DNA from: Sneathiella sedimenti
Lineage (GTDB): Bacteria > Pseudomonadota > Alphaproteobacteria > Sneathiellales > Sneathiellaceae
Length of the DNA stretch: 64,000 nucleotides
Direction: 5' to 3'
Assembly (NCBI RefSeq): GCF_017313765.1
Contig: NZ_JAFLNC010000004.1
Coordinates: 397,844 to 461,843 of the forward strand
The notes below the pieces were generated by a model. It was not told the DNA's origin. It ran no database searches and saw only the letters and a list, made by a program, of their open reading frames with translations. Within the stretch, counting starts at the first letter, position 1. Each line of letters opens with the position of its first letter. A program made the translations under genes and the position numbers. This document shows, piece after piece, positions 19,107-28,062 of the stretch.

Positions 19107-19559
19107 ATGGGCCGCACGATCGCGGAAAACCGAAAGGCCCGCTATAACTACTTCATTCATGAAGAGTTCGAGGCGGGATTGATCCTGCTCGGGACGGAGG
19201 TGAAGAGCCTCCGCGCCGGGCGGGCAAACATTCAGGATGCCTATGCATCTTTTGAAAATAATGGCCTGTATCTGATCAACGCGCATATCTCGGAATATGG
19301 TCACGGCAACCGTAATAATCATGAGCCACTCCGCCCGCGTCAGCTGCTGATGCATAAAAAGGAAATCAGGAAAATTGCCGGTCAGATACAGAAGGCGGGG
19401 AAAACCTTGGTTCCGCTGTCGATGTATTTTAACGACCGCGGCATAGTCAAGGTGAAGGTCGGTCTCGCCTCGGGCAAGAAGCAGCATGACAAGCGCGCGA
19501 CAGAACGCGACCGCGATTGGGGCCGAGAAAAGCAGCGGCTATTGAAAAGTAACCTCTGA
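19107..19559 (+). CDS. smpB: SmpB, tmRNA-binding trans-translation protein
   Basis: This 150-residue protein carries the SmpB core RKARYNYFIHEEFEAGLILL followed by GTEVKSLRAGRANIQDAYA. Its basic C-terminal tail (KKQHDKRATERDRDWGREKQ) folds in the ribosomal A site. SmpB binds tmRNA and rescues stalled ribosomes. The tmRNA gene ssrA was not seen in the window. It is 20 bp downstream of dapA, and its stop lies 2 bp from the stop of the convergent DUF2235-PilZ gene. Confidence 0.97.
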   Translation: MGRTIAENRKARYNYFIHEEFEAGLILLGTEVKSLRAGRANIQDAYASFENNGLYLINAHISEYGHGNRNNHEPLRPRQLLMHKKEIRKIAGQIQKAGKTLVPLSMYFNDRGIVKVKVGLASGKKQHDKRATERDRDWGREKQRLLKSNL

Positions 19560-19561
19560 AA

Positions 19562-20917
19562 TTACGAGGCTGTCATTTCCGCGGGAAGTGGGTTTGTGAA
19601 TTCTAGGCCGAGAAAATTATCCTGCGCCCAGACCACTCGGCTTTTCAGGCCTTCCGAAAATGCGCGAGAGGATTGCAGGACAAGCTGTGTGCCCTTTGGC
19701 AGCTTTCCCTGATACCAGACTTTCGCGCCTGACTGGCTAAAGTCGACCAGGCTGACATTCATCTTTGTCTCGTTTGTGATGATAAAGCCCGGCCAGTCAA
19801 TTTTAGTGCGGGGGTGGCGCCGTTTGTTGGCCGTGGCGTCCATTTTCTCCCGAAAGACGGGGATGTCGCTGTCGGACAGGCTCGCCAATTGGCGGGGCCG
19901 GTATTTCTTGTCCAGCTCCCGGCGTTTCAGAACGGATTCATGAAGTTTTTCCGGCTCGAATTCAGGCGGAAACCCTTTCCCCGCAAACCCGACGGGGCGA
20001 TTGAACACCTGCTTGAACGGCACGCGAATACCCATGACTTTTCTGCGGTTCATCGCGATCCTGCCCATGACGTCGGGCATAATCAGTTCTTCCAGTTTCT
20101 TCATATTAACATGCAGGCCCTGTTCGGCTGCCCGGTCCAGCAACCAGCGCAATGCAATATCGGAAAGCCGGCTGTCACGTCGCCCGCCGACAATATTCTC
20201 GTGGGAACCGGGGAACCAGACCTGTTCCACCGCCTTTGTCGCGGGTGAATGCACACCGGTCCAGAGGCCCGGCTTGAAACGGCTGCGCCGCTCATCCAGC
20301 GCGAGGGCCTGATAGGCGCTCTCGACATTGGCGTTGACCTTGTGATCGTGAAAGGTCATCCAGCTTTGCGATATCCGGTGAAGGCCGGGCAGGGGAAGGC
20401 CATGGCTGCCGACCGTATCCCAGCAGCCGAGAAAGCGGATGCGTGCCGGCTGGGACGGAAGATGATCGGCGAGGGCCTTTGCGCCCGGCGTATCGAGAGC
20501 TTCGGCCGGAATCTGGCTGTACTCGTACGCTTCCGGCAGCAGGTTGAGTTTTTCCGGGGGCAATATGCCAACCTTGTCCAGCAGGTCGGTCAGTCGCCGG
20601 ATATTGCAGGCGCCAAGGCCCGCGCCGAATAGATAGATCTCGTCGTCCTCGCCCCGGTAGTTATGTGAGAGAAAAGTGTAGCTGTTGAATATTTCCGCTT
20701 TCATGCCGAGGCCGAATGTCCGCTGCATTAATCGCCGATGAAGGCCGGGCTTTGCTTGCAGATCGTGCAGGTAGCGGACCTGCTCGTTGCCGCTGTCATT
20801 GTGTTCCGCGATGGCATGGAAAGCGAGGGTGGCATTGCCGGGAACGCGCCGTTTCTTGCTCCGGAATTGCGGGGCAATCCAGCTGCCGTCACTCAGAACC
20901 ACAAGTTTTCGAGCCAT
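19562..20917 (-). CDS. DUF2235 (Tle1-like) domain fused to PilZ, probable pseudo-hydrolase
   Basis: In this 451-residue protein, residues about 1-320 match the DUF2235/Tle1-like alpha/beta-hydrolase fold: the N-terminal VLSDGSW corresponds to the family DGTWN, and FLGCWDTVGSHGLPLPG is a hallmark. The nucleophile elbow, normally GFSRG, reads GAGLG at residues 98-102, so the catalytic Ser is missing. Residues about 365-451 form a PilZ domain with RRHPR (366-370) and DFSQSG (392-397), both required for cyclic-di-GMP binding. AAAGGAAAG precedes the ATG. It looks like a c-di-GMP-responsive, non-catalytic binding protein; the partner is unknown. Confidence 0.75.
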   Translation of the reverse strand: MARKLVVLSDGSWIAPQFRSKKRRVPGNATLAFHAIAEHNDSGNEQVRYLHDLQAKPGLHRRLMQRTFGLGMKAEIFNSYTFLSHNYRGEDDEIYLFGAGLGACNIRRLTDLLDKVGILPPEKLNLLPEAYEYSQIPAEALDTPGAKALADHLPSQPARIRFLGCWDTVGSHGLPLPGLHRISQSWMTFHDHKVNANVESAYQALALDERRSRFKPGLWTGVHSPATKAVEQVWFPGSHENIVGGRRDSRLSDIALRWLLDRAAEQGLHVNMKKLEELIMPDVMGRIAMNRRKVMGIRVPFKQVFNRPVGFAGKGFPPEFEPEKLHESVLKRRELDKKYRPRQLASLSDSDIPVFREKMDATANKRRHPRTKIDWPGFIITNETKMNVSLVDFSQSGAKVWYQGKLPKGTQLVLQSSRAFSEGLKSRVVWAQDNFLGLEFTNPLPAEMTAS

Positions 20918-21224
20918 AATCTTTCCTTTGTTAGTCAGATAATTATAGCATAGCGAGTGTCGCGGGCAGCCTCGCAGTCAATGTCCGCAACGATTTTATA
21001 GTTATTATGGTTATACAGCAGCACTCTCTGCCTAAAGCGCCACGAACATTGTAAACGTATTTTGCCCTCTCATTCCATGAAAAAATAGGATGCCATAGCC
21101 GAGGGTAAATTAGTCAGGAAAATGAACGGCTTGAAATGAGTGTGACGGCGCAAAAACACTCGCATTTAAAATGTAAATCCTGAACAATAGCAATCACAGA
21201 TTATTGTTATGAAGAGAGAGGGAT
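20918..21224. other. Intergenic region between DUF2235-PilZ and lipoprotein genes
   Basis: These 307 bp separate divergent genes and contain no convincing reading frame. A TATAAT-like box lies on the minus strand close to the DUF2235-PilZ start, but no good -35 partner was found. GAGAGAGGG just before 21225 is the lipoprotein ribosome site. The stretch is A+T-rich relative to its surroundings. Confidence 0.5.
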
Positions 21225-21875
21225 ATGATGGAGTTTTCGAGAATGATGAAAGTCATGCTGCTGGCTGCTGTGCTGATTGGCCTTTCGGCCTGTGCATCTA
21301 GTCGAAGCACCGTTTCCATTAATACGCCGGAAAATATCTCAAATCCCGCAAATGGTGTTCAGGTTACACTGACAGTTGTGGATGAACGGAAATTTGAAGT
21401 TGATCCAGGCTTGCCTGAAATACCCTCTCTTTCAAAAGACGAGCACAATGATGCGTCGATTAAGGCGCGGGCCATTGGACGAAAAAGGAATGAATGGGGC
21501 GCGGCGCTTGGCGACGTGATCCTCCCGGAAGGCCATACCGTTGCCGGGGTTATGAAAGGATATATGGAGAACGCGTTCCGCGAGGCAGGATACGTAGTGC
21601 TGAACGAAGGGGACCAAGGCTATGATGCGGCCGCGCCGGTGACTGTTCACATAATTCAATACTGGTGCTGGCTGGCAATGATGAAAGGTATGAGCAATAT
21701 TTCCGAGATTGTAGTGAAGGGGCCAATCCCCATCTTGGAACCCGCAATCGTGGTTCAAAACGAATACACAAATGTAAAAATGTTCGCTTTTGACAGTGTT
21801 TGGCAGGAAACGGCGACCAACGGGATGAAGTTGCTGTCCGAAAAACTGACAATAGAGCTGAAGAAAGCTCAGTAA
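21225..21875 (+). CDS. Putative lipoprotein of unknown function
   Basis: This 216-residue protein has a lipoprotein signal peptide ending LIGLSAC, with lipidated Cys at residue 23, followed by a low-charge linker and a compact domain. The visible pattern (VQVTLTVVDERKF, then a helix GVMKGYMENAFREAGYVVL, then VTVHIIQYW) resembles small YajG-type envelope lipoproteins, but I cannot assign a family with confidence. GAGAGAGGGAT precedes the double ATG. It is transcribed alone, convergent with the NYN gene. Confidence 0.7.
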   Translation: MMEFSRMMKVMLLAAVLIGLSACASSRSTVSINTPENISNPANGVQVTLTVVDERKFEVDPGLPEIPSLSKDEHNDASIKARAIGRKRNEWGAALGDVILPEGHTVAGVMKGYMENAFREAGYVVLNEGDQGYDAAAPVTVHIIQYWCWLAMMKGMSNISEIVVKGPIPILEPAIVVQNEYTNVKMFAFDSVWQETATNGMKLLSEKLTIELKKAQ

Positions 21876-21889
21876 TAACCTAAAAGATC

Positions 21890-21921
21890 GAGGAAATTGC
21901 CGCTAATCAGGCGATTTCCTC
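21890..21921 (-). terminator. Hairpin between lipoprotein and NYN genes
   Basis: GAGGAAATTGCC (21890-21901) and GGCGATTTCCTC (21910-21921) pair with one G-T wobble around an 8-nt loop. On the minus strand the stem spans the NYN stop codon and is followed by a weak U-tract (GATCTTTTA). It is therefore a possible terminator for that gene. On the plus strand no U-tract follows. Confidence 0.45.
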
Positions 21922-22512
21922 GGCATCTTCATAAGGCTCGAAATCGCCCGGGTAATCGTCATAGTCCCGGTCGGATTTCTGACCGGCGGCACGACCGACC
22001 TTTTTCTCGAGATCTTTCAATTCAATAAAGAAATCCGCCTGGCGGCGCAATTCATCGGCGATCATTGGCGGCTGTGACTTGACGGTGCTGACGACACTGA
22101 CGCGTACACCCTGGCGCTGGATCGATTCAACGAGTCGGCGGAAGTCGCCATCGCCGGAGAATAGCACCGCATGATCGATATGCTTGGCGAGTTCCATCAT
22201 GTCGATGGCCAGCTCGATATCCATATTGCCCTTGTATTTCCGGCGCCCAGCGGAATCCGTAAATTCCTTGGTTGGCTTTGTCACCATGGTGTAGCCGTTA
22301 TAGTCGAGCCAGTCGACAAGGGGACGAATGGGGGAATATTCCTGATCTTCAATGAGCGCGGTATAGTAAAAAGCGCGAACAAGGCGTCCCTGTGTGGCAA
22401 ATTCACCGAGCAGTCTTTTATAATCGATGTCAAATCCAAGCGCCCGGGCAGCAGCGTATAAATTGGAGCCATCGATGAAAAGAGCAATTCGCTCCTCTGA
22501 ATAAAAAGGCAT
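21907..22512 (-). CDS. NYN/LabA-like PIN-fold nuclease-domain protein
   Basis: This 201-residue protein has a LabA/NYN (PIN-like) core. The acidic residues lie in ALFIDGSNLYAAARA, GNMDIELAIDMMELA and VLFSGDGDFRRLVESIQ, which would coordinate Mg for RNase-type activity. An acidic, low-complexity tail (DYDDYPGDFEPYEDAEE) follows. Members are assumed to be RNA-processing nucleases, but few have been tested. I chose ATG 22512 because GGAAG is well placed; GTG 22518 would add two residues. Confidence 0.87.
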   Translation of the reverse strand: MPFYSEERIALFIDGSNLYAAARALGFDIDYKRLLGEFATQGRLVRAFYYTALIEDQEYSPIRPLVDWLDYNGYTMVTKPTKEFTDSAGRRKYKGNMDIELAIDMMELAKHIDHAVLFSGDGDFRRLVESIQRQGVRVSVVSTVKSQPPMIADELRRQADFFIELKDLEKKVGRAAGQKSDRDYDDYPGDFEPYEDAEEIA

Positions 22513-22692
22513 TACCACTTCCGCATTTAATATTATAAATAGTTCTTCGTGTGTTCGCTTACGCTCCCTAGTCTTTCATCAATAGCAAAATTATTTGTAA
22601 TTCTCTAGATAAGAAATGCATGTCATCGTGGTGATTGTGATGAAATGATGCTGAAAACGAGGCATTTTAATGGTTTTTGAGGAAAATTTTAG

Positions 22693-23211
22693 GTGATATT
22701 GATCGGATTAGGGGCAAATATGCCACATCCAGACTATGGCGGTCCGCTAGATACGCTGTCGGAGGCCGTCCGTCACCTTCGCAAGTCTGTCGATGTTCTG
22801 CATCAGTCCAGCTGGTATCGGTCAGCCCCGGTGCCCGCATCAGATCAACCGTGGTTTGTAAACGCGGTGCTTGCCGTTGACACGAAAATGACTCACTTGG
22901 AGCTATTAGCTGCGTTGCACAAGACGGAGCGTCATTTCGGCCGTATTCGCCGCCAGCGGTGGGAAGCCCGCGTGCTCGATCTTGACCTGCTCGTTTACCA
23001 CGACCTGGTGACGGAAAATCAGGATCAGTTGGCCGGCCCTGTCCTGCCGCACCCTCATATGCAGGAGCGGGCGTTTGTCCTCGCCCCGATCGCCGAAATA
23101 GCGCCGGAATGGCGCCATCCGGTAAGCCGTTTGCGGGCGTCGGACCTGCTTGCAATGCTGCCATCGGAGCAACCATTTGACGTTGTCGGTGTGGAGGATA
23201 ACTCCCGCTGA
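22693..23211 (+). CDS. folK: HPPK, 6-hydroxymethyl-dihydropterin pyrophosphokinase
   Basis: This 172-residue protein starts at GTG 22693 (MILIGLGANMPHPDYGGP). It has the HPPK pattern SSWYRSAPVPASDQPWFVNA, then ALHKTERHFGRIRRQRWEAR and VLDLDLLVY, and LPHPHMQERAFVLAPIAEIA. It transfers pyrophosphate from ATP to the pterin in folate synthesis. No ATG start fits the family N-terminus. It appears to be transcribed separately from the neighbouring folate genes, none of which are in the window. Confidence 0.95.
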   Translation: MILIGLGANMPHPDYGGPLDTLSEAVRHLRKSVDVLHQSSWYRSAPVPASDQPWFVNAVLAVDTKMTHLELLAALHKTERHFGRIRRQRWEARVLDLDLLVYHDLVTENQDQLAGPVLPHPHMQERAFVLAPIAEIAPEWRHPVSRLRASDLLAMLPSEQPFDVVGVEDNSR

Positions 23212-23218
23212 TGCGAAA

Positions 23219-23271
23219 AAGTGACAAAATGGCTTAAAGTCGCCATATTTCAACGGTTTTTTATGTCACTT
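23219..23271. repeat. Nested inverted repeat between folK and rpoZ
   Basis: AAGTGACA (23219-23226) pairs with TGTCACTT (23264-23271). Inside it ATGGC (23229-23233) pairs with GCCAT (23242-23246), followed by a T-run at 23257-23262. It starts 7 bp after the folK stop, so it could terminate folK transcription, or it could be an operator just upstream of the rpoZ promoter. Confidence 0.45.
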
Positions 23272-23275
23272 TATC

Positions 23276-23304
23276 TTGCTATCCGCTGCGCAAACGCATA
23301 TGTA
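23276..23304 (+). promoter_or_regulatory. Candidate sigma-70 type promoter for rpoZ
   Basis: TTGCTA (23276-23281) and TATGTA (23299-23304) are separated by 17 bp. Transcription would start near 23311, about 28 nt before the rpoZ ATG. The match to the consensus is moderate, and no competing promoter was seen in this gap. Confidence 0.4.
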
Positions 23305-23338
23305 GGAATCTAATCACAGACAATTGGAGTTACTGTAA

Positions 23339-23743
23339 ATGGCACGCGTCACTGTTGAAGATTGCGTAGAAAGAGTTCCTAACCGTTTTGAGATCGTTCT
23401 GCTGGCTGCGCGCCGGGCGCGGGAAATCGCCGCAGGTTCGATGCTGACCGTTGATCGGGATAACGATAAAAACCCAGTCGTCTCGCTTCGTGAAATCGGC
23501 GATGGCACGATTGAGCTCGATGAACTGAAAGACAACCTTGTGCACTCGCTGCAACGCCGCGTCGAGGTGGATGAGCCTGAGGAAGACAACATGGCTGCTC
23601 TGATGAGTGCCAGCAATGAATGGGCCGGTGTTATTCAGGAAAATACCGCTGTCGAAACTTTTTCAGCCGATGAGATCGGCGCAACGGAAGCAGATACACC
23701 GGCAGCAGAAACGAATGCCGATGAACCTCTCGCTGATAGCTGA
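23339..23743 (+). CDS. rpoZ: RNA polymerase omega subunit
   Basis: This 134-residue protein opens [20 protein letters not shown], then [20 protein letters not shown], the omega-subunit core that chaperones the beta-prime subunit. The acidic C-terminal extension ([17 protein letters not shown]) is typical of alphaproteobacterial omega. GGAG lies at a normal distance before ATG. It is followed by the rsh gene, a widespread pairing. Confidence 0.96.
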   Translation: MARVTVEDCVERVPNRFEIVLLAARRAREIAAGSMLTVDRDNDKNPVVSLREIGDGTIELDELKDNLVHSLQRRVEVDEPEEDNMAALMSASNEWAGVIQENTAVETFSADEIGATEADTPAAETNADEPLADS

Positions 23744-23760
23744 TCGGAACAAAGGTAAAC

Positions 23761-23800
23761 CCCGGCATTTACAACACGACAGTTCGATCGTAATGCCGGG
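23761..23800. repeat. 9-bp inverted repeat between rpoZ and rsh
   Basis: CCCGGCATT (23761-23769) and AATGCCGGG (23792-23800) are perfectly complementary around a 22-nt spacer. There is no U-tract afterwards, so a simple intrinsic terminator is unlikely. It could be an mRNA stem in the rsh leader or a protein-binding dyad. Confidence 0.4.
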
Positions 23801-23893
23801 TTCGGCGAGTTTGAGTTTCAGTATCTGTACCCAGTTTATTAGTTTGTGTTGTCAGCAAGGGGAGGGCGGCACTTGTCCGCCTTGTAGTTGCTG

Positions 23894-26047
23894 ATGCTTC
23901 GTCAGGTTGAACTCGTAGATCGTGTTTTACGTTATGATCCTCAGGCCGATGAGGATCTTCTCAACCGGGCATATATTTTTACCGTTAAAGCCCATGGTAG
24001 CCAGGTGCGGGCCTCGGGCGACCCCTATTTTTCCCATCCGATCGAAGTCGCCGGTATCCTGACGGAGCTGAAGCTCGATACTGCGACGATCGTAACGGCC
24101 CTCCTGCATGACACGATTGAGGATACGGTCGCCACGAAAGAGCAGATCGAGGAAATGTTCGGAAGCGAAATTGCCGGCCTCGTCGATGGCGTTACCAAGC
24201 TCTCGCAGATCGAGCTGCAATCCGACAAGACGAAACAGGGCGAGAATTTTCGCAAGCTTCTTCTGGCGATGTCCAATGATATCCGCGTCCTGCTGGTCAA
24301 GCTGGCGGACCGGCTGCATAATATGCGGACCCTGCATTTCATCAAGAACCCCGAAAAACGCAAACGCATTGCCACCGAGACAATGGAGATCTACGCGCCA
24401 CTGGCGGAGCGGATCGGCATGCAGAACTTCCGCGATGATCTGGAAGACCTTGCCTTTATTGAACTGAATAACGAGGCCCGGAACTCGATAAAGCGGCGGT
24501 TGGAATATCTGCGTGCCGAGGGCGAGGACCTGGTTGAGCGGATCGTTGAGACGCTGAAGAAGGATGTCGATGCCGCCGAGATAAAAGCCGAGATATATGG
24601 CCGGGAAAAGCGGTTCTACTCAATCTGGCGCAAGATGGAGAAAAACAATGTCTCCTTCGAGCAGCTGGCTGACATCATTGCATTCCGCATTATCGTTGAT
24701 TCTGTCGAAGAGTGCTATCATGTGCTCGGCATCCTGCACGCCAAATATTCAATGGTTCCGGGTCGTTTCAAGGATTACATCTCGATCCCGAAGCGCAACA
24801 ACTACCGCTCCATCCACACAACGATTATCGGACCGGAAAAACAGCGGATCGAGGTGCAGATCCGCTCCAAGGAAATGCACCAGACCAATGAATATGGTGT
24901 TGCCGCCCATTGGCAATATAAGGAAAACCTCCAGAATGTGAAGGAAGGCAAGCAGTATCGCTGGCTTCGTGAACTGCTTGAGATTCTGGAAAACACGGTC
25001 GATCCGGATGAATTCCTTGAACATACGAAACTCAGCATGTTCCAGGACCAGGTGTTCTGCTTTACACCAAAAGGGGACTTGATTTCCCTGCCACAGGGAA
25101 GCAGCCCTGTTGATTTTGCCTATGCGGTCCATACGGATGTCGGTAACACCTGCGTCGGTGCCAAGATCAACAGCCGTCAGGCTCCGCTTCGAACCCCGCT
25201 CCGCAATGGGGACCAGGTCGAGATCCTGCGCTCCAAGAACCAGACACCCTCGCCAACCTGGGAAAGCTTTGTCGTAAGCGGCAAGGCGCGCTCGGCCATT
25301 CGCCGTTTCACCCGGATGAAGCAGCGCGGTCAGTATATCGAGCTTGGCAAGGCGATCGCGGAGAAGGCGTTCCGTGTTGAGGGAAAGAAGTTTGCTGAAA
25401 AGGCATTACAGACCGCCGTTAAAGTCTGGAATCAGGAAAATATTGACGATGTCTACTCCATGCTGGGCGATGGGTCCCGCACTGGCCGACAATTGATAGA
25501 GGTCATTTTTCCTGGCGAGAGCCGCAAGCCAGAAGACGATAACGTCGTTCCGATTACCCGGAACAAATCGAAATCCGACCGCAACAAAAAGAAGCATTCC
25601 ATTCCCATTAGGGGCCTGATTCCCGGTATGGCCATGCATCTTGCTGGCTGTTGTCATCCGCTGCCGGGAGATCGTATCGTAGGGATCGTCAGCACGGGGC
25701 GCGGTGTCACGATCCACACCATCGATTGTGACACCCTTGAACAATTTGCCGACGTGCCGGAACGCTGGCTTGATGTTTCCTGGGATGAAGACAGCGGGGA
25801 GGCCGGGCTTCCCGTCGGCCGGATATCTATTATTATGGCGAACGAACCGGGTGCGTTATCGGGGGTCACGTCGACGATTGCGTCTAATAATGGCAACATA
25901 AACAATTTATCAATCGTCAATCGAAGCCAGGATTTTTTCGAGATGCTGATCGATATTCAGGTCAAGGATGTCCGTCATCTGACCAATATAATTGCGGCGC
26001 TGCGGGCGGATCCTGTGATAAGTTCAGTTGAGAGATCGGCCGGTTAG
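23894..26047 (+). CDS. rsh: Bifunctional (p)ppGpp synthetase/hydrolase (Rsh/SpoT)
   Basis: This 717-residue RelA/SpoT homologue has four parts: an HD hydrolase domain (LLHDTIEDTVATKEQIEE, then KLADRLHNMRTLHF), a synthetase domain (VPGRFKDYISIPKRNNYRSI, then VQIRSKEMH), a TGS domain (FCFTPKGDLISLPQGSSPVD) and a C-terminal ACT domain (IIMANEPGALSGVTSTIASN). Both active sites look intact, so it should make and degrade (p)ppGpp. ATG 23894 is preferred over TTG 23888, although neither has a strong ribosome site. As is usual for alphaproteobacteria, it is probably the only long RSH enzyme. Confidence 0.96.
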   Translation: MLRQVELVDRVLRYDPQADEDLLNRAYIFTVKAHGSQVRASGDPYFSHPIEVAGILTELKLDTATIVTALLHDTIEDTVATKEQIEEMFGSEIAGLVDGVTKLSQIELQSDKTKQGENFRKLLLAMSNDIRVLLVKLADRLHNMRTLHFIKNPEKRKRIATETMEIYAPLAERIGMQNFRDDLEDLAFIELNNEARNSIKRRLEYLRAEGEDLVERIVETLKKDVDAAEIKAEIYGREKRFYSIWRKMEKNNVSFEQLADIIAFRIIVDSVEECYHVLGILHAKYSMVPGRFKDYISIPKRNNYRSIHTTIIGPEKQRIEVQIRSKEMHQTNEYGVAAHWQYKENLQNVKEGKQYRWLRELLEILENTVDPDEFLEHTKLSMFQDQVFCFTPKGDLISLPQGSSPVDFAYAVHTDVGNTCVGAKINSRQAPLRTPLRNGDQVEILRSKNQTPSPTWESFVVSGKARSAIRRFTRMKQRGQYIELGKAIAEKAFRVEGKKFAEKALQTAVKVWNQENIDDVYSMLGDGSRTGRQLIEVIFPGESRKPEDDNVVPITRNKSKSDRNKKKHSIPIRGLIPGMAMHLAGCCHPLPGDRIVGIVSTGRGVTIHTIDCDTLEQFADVPERWLDVSWDEDSGEAGLPVGRISIIMANEPGALSGVTSTIASNNGNINNLSIVNRSQDFFEMLIDIQVKDVRHLTNIIAALRADPVISSVERSAG

Positions 26048-26079
26048 CAATTCCCGGGCAAAAAAATGAAGAGGTAAGT

Positions 26080-26667
26080 ATGAAAGAGGATGAAATCCTG
26101 TCCCATTTCCGGGAAACGAATGCCTTGCTGGAAGGGCATTTCCTGTTGAGCTCCGGGTTGCATTCCGACCGGTACCTTCAATGTGCGAAGGTGTTGATGT
26201 ATCCGGACCGGGCCGCGATATTGTGTCGGGCACTGGCGGACAAGGTAGCGGAGACTCTCGGTGAGAATGCGGTCGATATCGTGGTAGCGCCGGCCATGGG
26301 CGGCATTATCGTCGGATATGAACTGGCGCGGCAACTGGCGGTTCCGGGAATTTTCACCGAGCGGGAAAATGGCGAGTTCACATTGCGCCGCGGATTTCAG
26401 CTCACACCCGGAGCCCGGGTCATAATGTCCGAAGATATTGTGACGACAGGTAAATCCAGCCGCGAATGTATCGCGGCCATTCAGGCGGCAGGTGGAGAAG
26501 TTGTCGGGGCGACCTGCCTGATTGACCGTTCAAACGGGAGCGCCGATGTTGGCGTGCCCCTGATCTCGCTGCTGCAGATGGAAGTCAAGACCTATGAGCC
26601 TGATAAGCTGCCGCCGGATCTCGCCGCGACGCCGGCTGTAAAGCCGGGCAGCCGGAACCTCAAGTAA
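26080..26667 (+). CDS. pyrE: Orotate phosphoribosyltransferase
   Basis: This 195-residue protein has the PRPP-binding motif RVIMSEDIVTTGKSS, the orotate-site region GHFLLSSGLHSDRYLQC and VVAPAMGGIIVGYELARQL. It makes OMP from orotate in pyrimidine synthesis. GAGGT precedes ATG. It starts 32 bp after rsh and 21 bp before the DUF2062 gene, so it belongs to the rsh-to-era series. Confidence 0.96.
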   Translation: MKEDEILSHFRETNALLEGHFLLSSGLHSDRYLQCAKVLMYPDRAAILCRALADKVAETLGENAVDIVVAPAMGGIIVGYELARQLAVPGIFTERENGEFTLRRGFQLTPGARVIMSEDIVTTGKSSRECIAAIQAAGGEVVGATCLIDRSNGSADVGVPLISLLQMEVKTYEPDKLPPDLAATPAVKPGSRNLK

Positions 26668-26688
26668 TCTATAAAGAGTGTTGCCCGA

Positions 26689-27309
26689 ATGTTTCGCCGT
26701 CGCCAGAAAACAACAAGAATAAAGCAACTGGCTGATTTTGTCTGGCCGGCAATCGGTTTTCGGCGCTCGTCGAAATATGTCGGCTATCGGCTTGCGCGGC
26801 TGAAAGGCTCGCCTTACAGCCTTGCGGCCGGCTTCGCGTTCGGCGCGGCGATATCCTTCTCGCCATTTGTCGGCTTGCATTTTATTCTGAGCGGTCTGCT
26901 GGCATGGATCTTTCGGGCAAGCATCCTGGCGTCCGCCCTAGGTACAGCAATCGGCAACCCCTGGACCTTTCCCTTTATCTGGACAATGTTATATCAGGTC
27001 GGGCGGTGGATTTTGGGGGATGCACCCGGGAATGCAGAACTTTCAGATGCCAGCTTCAAGGCATTTTTTGACGGGATACTGGCGGGCCAATGGACCCTAG
27101 TTTCGCATATCTTTTATGAAATTATTCACCCCATGCTGGTTTCTTTCCTGCCGATCTCCATATTGGTGTGGATCATTTTTTTCTATCCCTTGCAGGCTTT
27201 GATCCGTAGATTTCAGGAGAAAAGAATACAATTGATCCTGAAAGCGCAAGCTCGGAAGGCAAATAAACAGATCGCAAGAGGCAAGAATCTGGGAGTGTCG
27301 GAGAAATGA
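26689..27309 (+). CDS. DUF2062 membrane protein
   Basis: This 206-residue protein carries the DUF2062 signature: a basic N-terminus ([20 protein letters not shown]), [20 protein letters not shown] and [14 protein letters not shown]. It has three or four hydrophobic helices and a basic C-terminus. It is an inner-membrane protein of unknown function, often found near lipid, pdxJ or acpS genes. It overlaps pdxJ by 4 bp (ATGA), indicating coupled translation. Confidence 0.9.
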   Translation: MFRRRQKTTRIKQLADFVWPAIGFRRSSKYVGYRLARLKGSPYSLAAGFAFGAAISFSPFVGLHFILSGLLAWIFRASILASALGTAIGNPWTFPFIWTMLYQVGRWILGDAPGNAELSDASFKAFFDGILAGQWTLVSHIFYEIIHPMLVSFLPISILVWIIFFYPLQALIRRFQEKRIQLILKAQARKANKQIARGKNLGVSEK

Positions 27310-28046
27310 AGTATTTAAGACTGGGCGTCAATATTGACCATGTGGCGACAATCCGCAACGCGCGTGGCGGCGTTCATCCAGACCCATTGCGCGCCGCCCG
27401 CATCGCGGAGGCCGCCGGCGCAGACGGCATTACGGCGCATTTGCGCGAGGATCGACGCCATATCAGTGATGGCGATATAACCCGACTTGCGCATGAGCTT
27501 ACAATCCCGCTCAATTTCGAGATGGCGGCGACAAAAGAGATGCTGGAAATTGCGCTTAGCCATAAGCCTCACGCCAGTTGTCTGGTCCCGGAAAAGCGCG
27601 AAGAGCGGACGACCGAGGGCGGGCTTGATGTCGCGGGCGGATATAGTTCGCTTAAATATTATGTCGAGAGCCTGAAGGGAGCGGATATCCGCGTTTCTCT
27701 TTTTATCGAGGCGGATCCGAAACAGATCGAGGCAGCGAAAAAAATCGGTGCCGATATCATTGAGATTCATACCGGTGCCTATTGCGATATGGAGGATCCA
27801 GCGCAGCGGCAGGCCGAATTCGAGCGTATCCAGAAGGCAGCTGCCCTTGCGGAGGAACTGGGTCTTGAATGCCATGCAGGCCATGGTCTGACCTACGGCA
27901 CCGTCAGCCCCATCGCCGCGATCCCGACGATCGTGGAGTTGAACATCGGGCATTTCCTCATCGGCGAGGCGATTTTTTCCGGGCTGGAACCGGCCATAAC
28001 CAAAATGCGACACCTGATGGATGAAGCCCGTCAGGCTGTGGCCTAG
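27306..28046 (+). CDS. pdxJ: Pyridoxine 5'-phosphate synthase
   Basis: This 246-residue TIM-barrel protein opens [19 protein letters not shown], then VHPDPLRAA, with [32 protein letters not shown] and [12 protein letters not shown]. It makes pyridoxine 5'-phosphate from 1-deoxyxylulose 5-phosphate and 3-amino-2-oxopropyl phosphate. It is followed by acpS after 16 bp, the classic pdxJ-acpS pairing. Confidence 0.97.
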   Translation: MKYLRLGVNIDHVATIRNARGGVHPDPLRAARIAEAAGADGITAHLREDRRHISDGDITRLAHELTIPLNFEMAATKEMLEIALSHKPHASCLVPEKREERTTEGGLDVAGGYSSLKYYVESLKGADIRVSLFIEADPKQIEAAKKIGADIIEIHTGAYCDMEDPAQRQAEFERIQKAAALAEELGLECHAGHGLTYGTVSPIAAIPTIVELNIGHFLIGEAIFSGLEPAITKMRHLMDEARQAVA

Positions 28047-28062
28047 GGCGGAGCAGGGAGAT

